From: Polyangiaceae bacterium
Lineage (GTDB): Bacteria > Myxococcota_A > Polyangia > Polyangiales > Polyangiaceae
Length of the DNA: 64,000 bases
Direction: 5' to 3'
Assembly (NCBI GenBank): GCA_025353725.1
Contig: JANXOF010000095.1
Location: 62,001-126,000, forward strand
This document shows, piece by piece, positions 57,741 through 64,000 of the stretch; position 1 is the first letter of the stretch, and each line of letters starts with the position of its first letter. Position numbers and translations under genes: made by a program. The notes under the pieces were generated by a model. That model did not search any database. It saw only the letters and a program-made list of their open reading frames with translations, and had not been told where the DNA came from.

Positions 57741-58028
57741 TCAGGACGTGACGGTGAAAGGAAGGAGCGCGATGTTGCGCGAGCGCTTCACCGCGAGGGT
57801 AACTTTACGCTGGTGGAGAGCGCAGTTGCCGCTGATGCGGCGCGGTACGACCTTGCCGCGCTCGGACACGAAGTACTTGAGTGCTTGGGGGTCTTTGTAG
57901 TCGATAATTACGGCCTTATCCGCGCAGAACTTGCATACGCGCTTTTTGCCGCCGCGGCGTCGACCCGGTGCATCCGCGTTGAGGTCCGGCGTTCGGCCGA
58001 AGTCCTTATCGTCATCCATCATCGCCAT
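57741..58028 (-). CDS. rpsR: 30S ribosomal protein S18
   Basis: The 95-residue protein has the S18 core: [64 protein letters not shown]. An acidic N-terminal extension of about 25 residues ([20 protein letters not shown]) is present. Two cysteines (CKFC) and Cys75 with the nearby His are kept. It pairs with S6 on the 16S rRNA. An ATG two codons after the first is an alternative start. Spacing to rpsF is 49 bp. Confidence 0.95.
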   Translation of the reverse strand: MAMMDDDKDFGRTPDLNADAPGRRRGGKKRVCKFCADKAVIIDYKDPQALKYFVSERGKVVPRRISGNCALHQRKVTLAVKRSRNIALLPFTVTS

Positions 58029-58077
58029 GATTCAATTCTCCTGAAGAAGTTTTTGGTGTCGGGAAGCAAGCGGGCCG

Positions 58078-58659
58078 TCAGGCCTCGTCTTTGGCTTCCT
58101 TCGCGGATGAAGCAGCCGCGGTGTCGTCCGAATCGGACGTCGAAGCGCCTCGGTCGCTGACGTCGTCACCGAAGTCGTCGTCACCGCCACGGTCGTGGCC
58201 ATGGCGCATGCTGCGTGGGGCATCGGGGCCGAGGTCGATCAGGCCGAGCTGTTTCTCGCGAGACTCGACGGCATCCTCCTCGGGCGGGAGCTCGAGGCGT
58301 TGGAACTTGACTTCCTCCGGGTCGATCGTGACTGAGGCGACATCCACCTCGCTCTGAGTCTGGATCGTCTGAAACTTCAGGACCGAATCCTGCAGCTTTA
58401 GGTTCCGCTCGAGCTCTTGAACAAGACCACCGCGGCCGATGTACTTCACGTACATGTAGACGCCACGCTTCTGCTTCGCGACGGGATAAGCCAGCTTCCG
58501 TCGACCCCAAGCCTCGACCTTGACCAGTTTTCCCTGATCTCGGCCAACGACCTCGACGACGCGCGCTTGGACTTTCTCGGCCGTGTCGGCATCGACGTCC
58601 GACCGCAGCACGTAGATGGTCTCGTACTCTTTAAACTTTAAAACTTGGACTTCGGGCAT
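58078..58659 (-). CDS. rpsF: 30S ribosomal protein S6 with acidic C-terminal extension
   Basis: From ATG 58659 (AAGGAG 7 nt upstream) the protein has 193 residues. The S6 ferredoxin-like domain covers about 8-105: FKEYETIYVLRSDVDADTAEKVQARVVEVV, KVEAWGRRKLAYPVAKQKRGVYMYVKYIG, and LERNLKLQDSVLKFQTIQ. The rest, 85 residues, is rich in Asp, Ser, Glu and Gly and ends SAKEAKDEA; S6 in most bacteria is 95-135 residues. The extra frame upstream of 58659 adds a basic segment read through the leader and is rejected. Confidence 0.93.
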   Translation of the reverse strand: MPEVQVLKFKEYETIYVLRSDVDADTAEKVQARVVEVVGRDQGKLVKVEAWGRRKLAYPVAKQKRGVYMYVKYIGRGGLVQELERNLKLQDSVLKFQTIQTQSEVDVASVTIDPEEVKFQRLELPPEEDAVESREKQLGLIDLGPDAPRSMRHGHDRGGDDDFGDDVSDRGASTSDSDDTAAASSAKEAKDEA

Positions 58660-58884
58660 TTCAATCTCCTTACGGATCACCCGAGCTGCAACGAACACCC
58701 GACGCAAAAGAGCGTTTGAGGAACGGAGCAAGTGACGGGGAGCCCGTGGAGATAGAAAGCTCCACGAGCAAGGACCTCTGCCAGTGATGACAGCGGCAGT
58801 GGACTTAGCACGCGGTCTCCTTCGCGGGGAGCGAAATGGCATGCCAACGTTCACGCTTTTGAGCGTGCGCCCCGTCGCCGCGCG
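58660..58884 (-). promoter_or_regulatory. Structured leader region of the rpsF operon
   Basis: The 225-bp gap between pth and rpsF holds several hairpins: CGTGGAG/CTCCACG (58745-58751 and 58760-58766), CTGCC/GGCAG (58778-58782 and 58795-58799), TTCGC/GCGAA (58821-58825 and 58831-58835) and CACGCT/AGCGTG (58852-58857 and 58862-58867), the last close to the pth stop. In the transcript the second hairpin contains CCG beside the stem, as in known S6:S18 binding leaders. Autoregulation by S6-S18 is plausible but not shown. Confidence 0.4.
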
Positions 58885-59457
58885 CTAAGCGGTCGTGCGT
58901 AGCGCGCTCGCGTCACCGATGATGAGCGCGATCACGTGTGCCATCGCTCCATCGATGACGCCGCGCATCTCCGCTTCCTCGCTCGGGTCAAAGTTTTGGA
59001 GCACGAAGTCGGCGACGTCGCCTTTGAAGTCCGGTGGTGGGCGCCCAATCCCGACGCGTACCCGGGCAAACGAAGGTGTTCCCAGCGTAGAGATAAGACT
59101 ACGAACACCGTTGTGGCCGGCGTGACCGCCGCCGACCTTCGCGCGGACGTCACGCCACGGGATGTCGAGCTCGTCGTGAACGACGATTATCCTAGTCGCA
59201 TCGACCTTGAGGAAACCCGCGGCAGCCTGAACGCAGCCGCCGCTAAGGTTCATGAACGTCGATGGCTTGAGGAGCGCGACAGGATGCTCGCCGTTGGCCG
59301 AAGTGAAACTTCCGCGTGCAAGCAGACCATTGAACTTCTCTTTGAAGTCCGGAAAGGTGTGCGTGCAAGAAAAAGCATTCGCAACACGAAAGCCAACGTT
59401 GTGACGGTTGGCTTCGTATTTTTTTCCGGGATTTCCCAGTCCGACGACCAAATGCAC
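58885..59457 (-). CDS. pth: Peptidyl-tRNA hydrolase
   Basis: The 190-residue protein has the Pth signatures: HLVVGLGNPGKKYEANRHNVGFRVAN (catalytic His19 in R-H-N-V-G), KPSTFMNLSGGCVQAAAGF, and VVHDELDIPWRDVRAKVGGGHAGHNGVRSLIS (Asp95 and the GHNG motif). It recycles peptidyl-tRNA released from ribosomes. GTG start at 59457 with no clear ribosome-binding site. It follows rplY by 36 bp, the usual order in this lineage. Confidence 0.95.
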   Translation of the reverse strand: MHLVVGLGNPGKKYEANRHNVGFRVANAFSCTHTFPDFKEKFNGLLARGSFTSANGEHPVALLKPSTFMNLSGGCVQAAAGFLKVDATRIIVVHDELDIPWRDVRAKVGGGHAGHNGVRSLISTLGTPSFARVRVGIGRPPPDFKGDVADFVLQNFDPSEEAEMRGVIDGAMAHVIALIIGDASALRTTA

Positions 59458-59493
59458 GTTGGCGGGTTCGCGGGTAGAGGGTGCTGCGACGGA

Positions 59494-60201
59494 CTACTTC
59501 TTCTTCTTGTCGTCTTTCGCGGGAGCCGCGGCTTTGCCAGCCGCTGCCGCTGCCGGTGCAGCGGCTTTGCCGGCCGCGGCCGGTGCCACGCCAGCGACGG
59601 CACCTGCTGCTGCGGCTTCTTCCTCACCGCGATCCTTCTCGGGCGCGACGATCGCAATGACGGTCTGCTCGGCAGAGAGCCGAACTTCGACGCCCTCGGG
59701 GAGAGCGAGAACCGACGCATGGAGCGACTCGTGAATGTCCAGGCCGGAGATGTCGACCTCGATCTTGAGCGGAATGCGGTCCGGGAGAGCGCGGACGGGA
59801 ATGGTTCGGTAGACCTGACGCACGATCCCACCGTTGGCGAGTCCAACGGGCTTGCCAATCGCCACGAGCGGGACGTCAACATCGACCGGGCGGTCAAGCT
59901 TGACTTCGACAAAGTCGACGTGCTCAAGCGTGCGAAGCACGGGGTGGAGCGTGTACGACTTGATGAGGACGAGAAGCTCCGGCGCCTCGGCGACCTGCAC
60001 CTTGAGAACGGTGTTTTGGCCGCGCTCACTCTTCAGAACGGAGATGATCTCTTTAGGGGTCACCGACAGAGACAGCGACTGCGCCATGTCTTTGCCGTAG
60101 GCGACCGCGGGGATCTGACCTGCGAGGCGGAGGCGGCGCGCGGCGCCCTTTCCGCGGGTGGTGCGGGCAGTAGCGGCGACACTTTGGATGGCGGCAGACA
60201 T
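59494..60201 (-). CDS. rplY: 50S ribosomal protein L25 (general stress protein Ctc type)
   Basis: The 235-residue protein has the L25 5S-rRNA-binding domain (about 5-95: TRGKGAARRLRLAGQIPAVAYGKDM, LSLSVTPKEIISVLKSERGQNTVL) and the Ctc C-terminal beta domain (DVDVPLVAIGKPVGLANGGIVRQVYRTIPVRALPDRIPLKIEVDISGLDIHES). A tail of about 45 residues rich in Ala, Lys and Pro ends in DDKKKK. AGGAG lies 9-10 nt before the ATG at 60201. It stands between the inserted lipoprotein gene and pth. Confidence 0.94.
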   Translation of the reverse strand: MSAAIQSVAATARTTRGKGAARRLRLAGQIPAVAYGKDMAQSLSLSVTPKEIISVLKSERGQNTVLKVQVAEAPELLVLIKSYTLHPVLRTLEHVDFVEVKLDRPVDVDVPLVAIGKPVGLANGGIVRQVYRTIPVRALPDRIPLKIEVDISGLDIHESLHASVLALPEGVEVRLSAEQTVIAIVAPEKDRGEEEAAAAGAVAGVAPAAAGKAAAPAAAAAGKAAAPAKDDKKKK

Positions 60202-60538
60202 GGGCGAGGCTCCTGGGCGAGAACGCAGGCCGGCGACTCCGGCAGGCGGCGTGAGGACTTAGCAGAGGGCCACGCGCTCTACCAAGCGATTTGACGCCGA
60301 CGTGAACTAGGAGCGACGACGTACCTTACCGCCGCGCAGGTTTGCTCGCTCGACGAAGGAGCAGCCGGTGGCGAGCCGTCTGCTGGATCGACCAAAGTTT
60401 GCGCGGAAATGCAGTCGCGTCGTTTGCATCGCACTCGCCAAGCGCCACCGCTTGTTTGGCGGTATTACAGGGCAGTACCTCGTTCAAAGAGCGACCGAAT
60501 TTGCGTGCCTCAGCGCCGAATCGGCGTGGCCGTAACGC
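60202..60538. other. Intergenic region upstream of rplY
   Basis: 337 bp between the rplY start and the end of the Cys-rich lipoprotein gene. A GCCGG/CCGGC hairpin (60229-60233 and 60239-60243, 5-nt loop) lies in the rplY leader. A segment near 60260-60290 resembles part of a tRNA D-arm on the minus strand, but there is no T-arm. No gene or clear promoter was found. Likely holds the rplY promoter. Confidence 0.4.
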
Positions 60539-61159
60539 CTAGGTGCAGGGCTTACAAACTTTTGCGCACTCCTCTTTCGATGAACAGGCCTTGAGGTCGG
60601 AAGCGCACTTGCCAGTCACGACCGGTTTTCCGTCGACGGTGGTTGTGGAAAGCGAGTACCCACAGGCTGCGACCGGGGGCGTGTTAGGGGTCGGGTTGAC
60701 AACAGGCGTCGGCTTCTGGACCGGAGGCGGGGTACTCGCACCAGGTCCTGGATTCGCTGCGCCGGAGGCGGCAGTGCAGGCAGCTACGTCGGCGTTATAC
60801 GTTGCACTATCCCAGTCGAGCTTCCCAATGCACTGTCTGACTGCAGCCGAGTCGGCACCACTTGCAGAGCTTCCCTCTGTGACGCTGCAGGACGACGAAG
60901 CGGTGTCGGTTGCGCTGCACGAATTCGGTTTGCCAGCCGTGGTGCTGTCGCAGACAGTACCGTCACCGCGCTTGCTCGTTGAAACACCATCAGCGCATGT
61001 GTTTGTGAAGCAGACCTTGGCCTCGTCACACTGGGTCACCGTCGAGCTGGACGACACTGATTTCTGGTCCGAGTTTGAGGTTCCTTCTGTTTGATTCGCT
61101 GCACAACCGAACATCGCGACCGCACCGCCGAGAATCACCGAGAAGAGAACCTTATTCAT
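60539..61159 (-). CDS. Cys-rich putative lipoprotein inserted in the prs-rplY block
   Basis: The 206-residue product has a lipoprotein signal ending in MFGC (Cys19) and a Ser/Thr-rich start. Cysteine motifs follow (C-D-E-A-K-V-C-F-T-N-T-C, C-S-A-T, C-S-V-T), then a Pro-rich linker (PPPVQKPTPVVNPTPNTPPVAA) and a second Cys cluster at the C-terminus (CASDLKACSSKEECAKVCKPC). No family was recognised; the two Cys-rich parts separated by a Pro linker suggest a surface protein. GGAGG lies 8 nt before ATG 61159, and a sigma-54-type promoter lies upstream. In related genomes prs and rplY are usually neighbours, so this gene looks like an insertion. Confidence 0.7.
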   Translation of the reverse strand: MNKVLFSVILGGAVAMFGCAANQTEGTSNSDQKSVSSSSTVTQCDEAKVCFTNTCADGVSTSKRGDGTVCDSTTAGKPNSCSATDTASSSCSVTEGSSASGADSAAVRQCIGKLDWDSATYNADVAACTAASGAANPGPGASTPPPVQKPTPVVNPTPNTPPVAACGYSLSTTTVDGKPVVTGKCASDLKACSSKEECAKVCKPCT

Positions 61160-61530
61160 GACTTGCCTCCAGGAAGCGCCCTGTTTCGTGCGGGCGCACT
61201 CACCTACTCAGCAAGCCCCCTGCCAACGACGCGGCACTCTCCTGAAACTGGAAAACATGACTTTCAGCGGTACTTTAATTCGTATCTGGATGAACAAGGC
61301 TTCGACGGAGGCGGTGCGCGCGATCCAGGACCCGCGCCGAAGTCGTGAGTTCAATGTAGGCTTTCTGGTTATCGAGAGCGATACATCTCCCGTTAAACAC
61401 AGAGTGACGTACAAGAATCGACGTGTCCAATTCGAGTATCTACGCCGGGGTCGATATCCATGTAGGACTCCTCGCGACCCGAACGTTCATTACACGAGGC
61501 TATAAGCCACTGTGTTGAAGCAACTCGGTC
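61160..61530. other. AT-richer intergenic region between prs and the Cys-rich lipoprotein gene
   Basis: 371 bp with lower GC than the surroundings, especially 61240-61480. It holds the candidate sigma-54 promoter at 61210-61225 and the RBS of the lipoprotein gene. An 82-codon frame from the ATG at 61257 on the + strand is not supported by homology or ribosome-binding site. Otherwise nothing recognised. Confidence 0.4.
61210..61225 (-). promoter_or_regulatory. Candidate sigma-54 promoter for the Cys-rich lipoprotein gene
   Basis: On the minus strand the 16-mer TGGCAGGGGGCTTGCT has GG at 61224-61223 and GC at 61212-61211, separated by the required 10 bp, with the flanking T-GGCA and TTGCT bases of the -24/-12 consensus. 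Transcription would start near 61199, leaving about 40 nt to the ATG at 61159. Enhancer sites were not identified. Confidence 0.55.
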
Positions 61531-62493
61531 CTACGCGAAGAGCGAGCTGACCGAATCAGAGCTGTGAATACGCTTGATTGCTTCGCCAAGCAGGCGCGCC
61601 ATGCTGACTTGCTTGATCTTCGGGCAGAGCCGCGCCGCCGGAGAAAGTGGGATGGTGTCCGACACGATGACTTCGTCGAGGGGAGACTCTTCGATTCGCT
61701 GAATCGCCGGGCCGGAGAGCACGCCGTGCGTCGCGCATGCGACGACGCGCGTAGCGCCGAATTCCATGAGCGCTCGGGCCGCGCCCGTGAGCGTCCCCGC
61801 CGTGTCAATCATGTCGTCGACGATGATGCACTGCTTGCCCTTCACGTCGCCGATGAGGTTCATGACCTCCGAAACGTTCGCGCGCTCCCGACGCTTGTCG
61901 ATAATCGCAAGACTCGCATTAAGGCGCTTGGAGTATGCGCGCGCGCGCTCGACACCGCCGGCGTCAGGCGAGACGACACAAGCCGTCGAGTCAAAGTTTT
62001 TCTTGAGGTAGTCCTCGAGCATGATCGGCATGCCGTAGAGGTGGTCGAACGGGATGTTGAAAAATCCCTGAATCTGCCCTGCGTGAAGGTCGATGGAGAC
62101 CACACGGTCGATCCCCGACGATTCGATAAGGTCGGCGACAAGCTTCGACGTAATCGGCGTGCGTGGCGCGACCTTCCGGTCCTGACGCGCGTACCCGTAG
62201 TACGGCATCACGGCCGTGATCGTTCCCGCGGAGGCGCGGCGCAACGTGTCCGCAATAATCAGGAGCTCCATCACGTGGTCGTTGACGGGACTACACGTCG
62301 GCTGAATGACGAAAGCGTCGACTCCGCGCACGTTCTCGTTAATTTCGACGAAGGTTTCGCCGTCGCTGAATCGCTGAACCTTGATTTTTCCCAGCGGCGT
62401 TTCAAGGTAAGCAGCAATGTCGCGCGCCAACTCCGGGTTGGCGTTGCCGGAAAAGAGGCAGACCTTCTTAAACAAGCGAGCGCCGCCTCTCAC
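61531..62493 (-). CDS. prs: Ribose-phosphate pyrophosphokinase
   Basis: The 320-residue enzyme makes PRPP from ribose-5-phosphate and ATP. It has the class I features [35 protein letters not shown], the metal/ATP loop [39 protein letters not shown] and the PRPP-binding [13 protein letters not shown]. The start is GTG 62493; a TTG six codons later has a better-spaced purine-rich site and is an alternative. A TTGACA motif at 62562-62557 lies upstream. It heads the prs-rplY-pth-rpsF-rpsR-rplI-dnaB block. Confidence 0.95.
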   Translation of the reverse strand: MRGGARLFKKVCLFSGNANPELARDIAAYLETPLGKIKVQRFSDGETFVEINENVRGVDAFVIQPTCSPVNDHVMELLIIADTLRRASAGTITAVMPYYGYARQDRKVAPRTPITSKLVADLIESSGIDRVVSIDLHAGQIQGFFNIPFDHLYGMPIMLEDYLKKNFDSTACVVSPDAGGVERARAYSKRLNASLAIIDKRRERANVSEVMNLIGDVKGKQCIIVDDMIDTAGTLTGAARALMEFGATRVVACATHGVLSGPAIQRIEESPLDEVIVSDTIPLSPAARLCPKIKQVSMARLLGEAIKRIHSSDSVSSLFA

Positions 62494-62828
62494 TCGGCAT
62501 CAGCCGACGAAAACGAGGAAATGTACCGCGTGAGACTTAGCTTCCGTCACCAAGACTGTCAATCAACTGTCCGTTTGAGCGGAGTTGACCCGAGCTTTAA
62601 GTCCACGCTCGGTCGCGTCGGCGAACGTTGATGAAGGGAGAGGACGGGGCCCAGGTCGAAAGGATCTCGACGCGTTGCGGCCGAGAAGGCGGCGGGCTAG
62701 GAGCGCCTGACTTAGCCGTGAATACACGCCCGCGTCGAACGCCCCCAAAAGTCCCTCAGGCCCTTCCCGTCCAACGAAACGCGCGGAGTCAGGGAAGGCC
62801 AGACGCTTCGCATCTCGCGAACACTCAC
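62494..62828. other. Divergent intergenic region between prs and the rRNA methyltransferase
   Basis: 335 bp with no gene found. On the minus strand TTGACA (62562-62557) is followed after 17 bp by TAAGTC (62539-62534), a weak -10, and could serve prs. An imperfect hairpin, GGCC-C-TTCCC (62759-62768) with GGGAAGGCC (62792-62800), ends 28 bp before the ATG at 62829. No tRNA was found, though tRNA-Gln often lies near prs. Confidence 0.45.
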
Positions 62829-64000
62829 ATGTCCTCGCAAACGCCCTCGCAAGGGAACAGGTCGGGGTTACCTAAAGTCGCCGTCAATCGTCACGGCGTC
62901 GAGGCCGTCCGTCGAGGCCACCCGTGGATCTTTAAAGATGCGGTCAACGTTCGGCCTGCGCCGCCTCGCGAAGCCTCCGTGGTACAGCTCGTTTCGGAGG
63001 GCGACGAGCCCGTCGGCTGCGGCGTTTTCGACCCCGATTCGCCCATCGCCGTGCGTGTGTGGGTCGTCGGCGCAGACGCGCGGCTTGACGCAAACGCGTT
63101 CACTGAAAGGCTCACACGTGCGCTTGCGATGCGTCGAGAGCTCTTCGGCGACGGTGCGACCACGGCATATCGACTGCTCAACGGCGAAGGGGATCGAACG
63201 CCTGGATTCGTCCTCGACCGCTACGACGACGTCGCGGTCCTGCGCGTCGACGGCGAGGCCGCGCGGGCGCTTTCCGCGGTGCTCACGCGTGACCTTGAAC
63301 GCCTCCTGCGCGACGCGGGAATCACCACGCTCATCGAGCGAACGTCCCAGCGGACGGGAAAAAGCGAGACCAAGAGCGTCGATGTACGATTCGGTCCCCC
63401 ACGGGCGTCCGTTAGGGTGAGCGAGCACGGCGTGCCCTTCGTGGTCGACCTCATCCGCGGGCAAAAGACCGGCGCGTTCCTCGACCAGCGAGAAAACCGC
63501 CGTCGCGTCGGCGAGCTCGTCGCGCGTCGGAGGCAGGCAGGGCTCGGAGTTCGAGTCCTCAACTTGTTTTCCTACACCGGAGGTTTTTCGCAACGTGCGG
63601 CGCTCGCCGGCGGCACTGTTACGAGCGTCGACGTCGCGACGAACGCCCACGGCACGGCACAGGAGAGCTTCAAGCTCGCCGGGGTAGACCTGACCGCCCA
63701 CGCGTTCGTGACCGCCGACGCCTTTGCGTGGCTCGCGGAGCAAAAGAAGAAGGGCAACCGCTGGGACGTCGTCATTAGTGACCCTCCAAGCTTTGCTCCG
63801 AGCGAACGCGCCAAGCCAAACGCCATTAGCGCCTACCGCGGGCTGCATCGCGCTTGTGCGGATGTTCTCGCGCCCGCAGGAATGTTTGTCGCGGCCTCAT
63901 GCTCAAGCCACGTTTCGGCCGAAGACTTCCTCACCACGCTCGATGACTCCGCACTTGGGCGAAGTGACCTGAGGCTCCTTGATTTGTTCGGCCCCCCTGC
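62829..64000 (+). CDS. Class I SAM-dependent rRNA methyltransferase (RlmI/RlmK-like), partial at the right edge
   Basis: The gene starts at ATG 62829 and runs off the window; 390 residues are visible. An N-terminal PUA-like domain (VNRHGVEAVRRGHPWIFKDAV) is followed by a Rossmann methyltransferase domain. It has the family signature GQKTGAFLDQR (211-221), the SAM-binding LNLFSYTGGFS (244-254), and the catalytic-region DPPSF (318-322), then AASCSSHVS. This set is that of RlmI/RlmK-type 23S rRNA cytosine-C5 or guanine methyltransferases; the conserved Cys in the S-C-S-S motif is present as expected for m5C enzymes. The exact target base is not known. Large frames on the opposite strand are shadows. 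Confidence 0.87.
   Translation, partial: MSSQTPSQGNRSGLPKVAVNRHGVEAVRRGHPWIFKDAVNVRPAPPREASVVQLVSEGDEPVGCGVFDPDSPIAVRVWVVGADARLDANAFTERLTRALAMRRELFGDGATTAYRLLNGEGDRTPGFVLDRYDDVAVLRVDGEAARALSAVLTRDLERLLRDAGITTLIERTSQRTGKSETKSVDVRFGPPRASVRVSEHGVPFVVDLIRGQKTGAFLDQRENRRRVGELVARRRQAGLGVRVLNLFSYTGGFSQRAALAGGTVTSVDVATNAHGTAQESFKLAGVDLTAHAFVTADAFAWLAEQKKKGNRWDVVISDPPSFAPSERAKPNAISAYRGLHRACADVLAPAGMFVAASCSSHVSAEDFLTTLDDSALGRSDLRLLDLFGPP

Noticed and set aside
58936-60294. 452-codon open frame on the + strand over pth and rplY
   Set aside because: It is antisense to two recognised genes and is a consequence of high-GC codon bias; no domain was seen in its translation.
60260-60300. tRNA-like segment (TTGGTAGAGCGCG on the minus strand)
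   Set aside because: Resembles a D-arm, but there is no acceptor pairing, no anticodon stem of correct length and no TTCGAAT-type T-loop.
61257-61505. 82-codon + strand frame in the AT-richer gap before prs
   Set aside because: No ribosome-binding site, no recognised motif; it may be a gene remnant but cannot be supported.
61564-62631. 355-codon open frame on the + strand over prs
   Set aside because: Antisense to a fully conserved prs gene; Arg/Asp-rich translation without motifs.
62868-63848. 326-codon open frame on the minus strand at the right edge
   Set aside because: Antisense to the RlmI/RlmK-like methyltransferase, whose + strand frame has all family motifs.

Overview
The window is high-GC bacterial chromosome with densely packed genes, many GTG starts and many start/stop overlaps of the ATGA/GTGA/TTGA type. 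The content points to a Myxococcota (deltaproteobacterial) organism, probably of the Polyangia type. Supporting features are a protein with an AgmX/PglI-type C-terminus beside large TPR envelope proteins, a P460-like c-type cytochrome lipoprotein, a PilZ protein, numerous lipoproteins and a candidate sigma-54 promoter. No rRNA, tRNA, CRISPR array, insertion sequence or phage gene was found. The lineage is an inference from gene content, not from a marker alignment.

Layout. 1-2.4 kb (minus strand): an NDP-sugar nucleotidyltransferase, a SPOR-domain protein, a small membrane protein and a class II glutamine amidotransferase-like gene that runs off the left edge and has Ala where the catalytic Cys2 is expected. 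3.1-10.2 kb (minus): a tightly coupled ACP / double-ketosynthase / lipoprotein / double-ketosynthase operon, followed by an NTF2-like lipoprotein and a metallophosphoesterase. 10.3-22.4 kb: mixed genes, including enoyl-CoA hydratase, a DUF1704 metallopeptidase-like protein, MOSC protein, MoxR ATPase, an LPG-synthase-like membrane protein, an orphan histidine kinase, a P460-like lipoprotein, GNAT, RluA-type pseudouridine synthase, a DUF507-like protein, a fatty-acyl-AMP ligase and a thioesterase. 22.4-27.8 kb (minus): mazG-rlmN-outer membrane protein-two lipoproteins-lgt. 27.8-33.1 kb: AI-2E-family permease, asparaginase, and a polysaccharide-export set (small secreted protein, beta-barrel, short OPX lipoprotein).

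33.3-44.9 kb (minus) is a seven-gene envelope-complex locus: a coiled-coil protein, two very large TPR proteins, a TPR lipoprotein, a small secreted protein, an ExbB/TolQ-like membrane protein and a TonB-like AgmX/PglI protein. It resembles the Glt/Agl type of envelope machine of myxobacteria. 45.5-51.1 kb: zinc-finger anti-sigma-like TPR protein, an unknown protein, PilZ, and a GT39-like membrane glycosyltransferase. 51.2-54.4 kb: era-der and a small lipoprotein. 54.4-62.5 kb (minus): the conserved prs-rplY-pth-rpsF-rpsR-rplI-dnaB housekeeping block, with an ArsA-like ATPase at its end and a Cys-rich lipoprotein gene with its own candidate sigma-54 promoter inserted between prs and rplY. The right edge holds an incomplete RlmI/RlmK-like rRNA methyltransferase.

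The strongest candidate for an undescribed system is the four-gene ACP-KS operon at 4.9-10.2 kb. Two proteins each fuse an intact condensing domain to a second ketosynthase-fold half lacking the Cys, and a lipoprotein lies between them. No ketoreductase or dehydratase accompanies them. A fatty-acyl-AMP ligase and thioesterase 10 kb away are possible partners.
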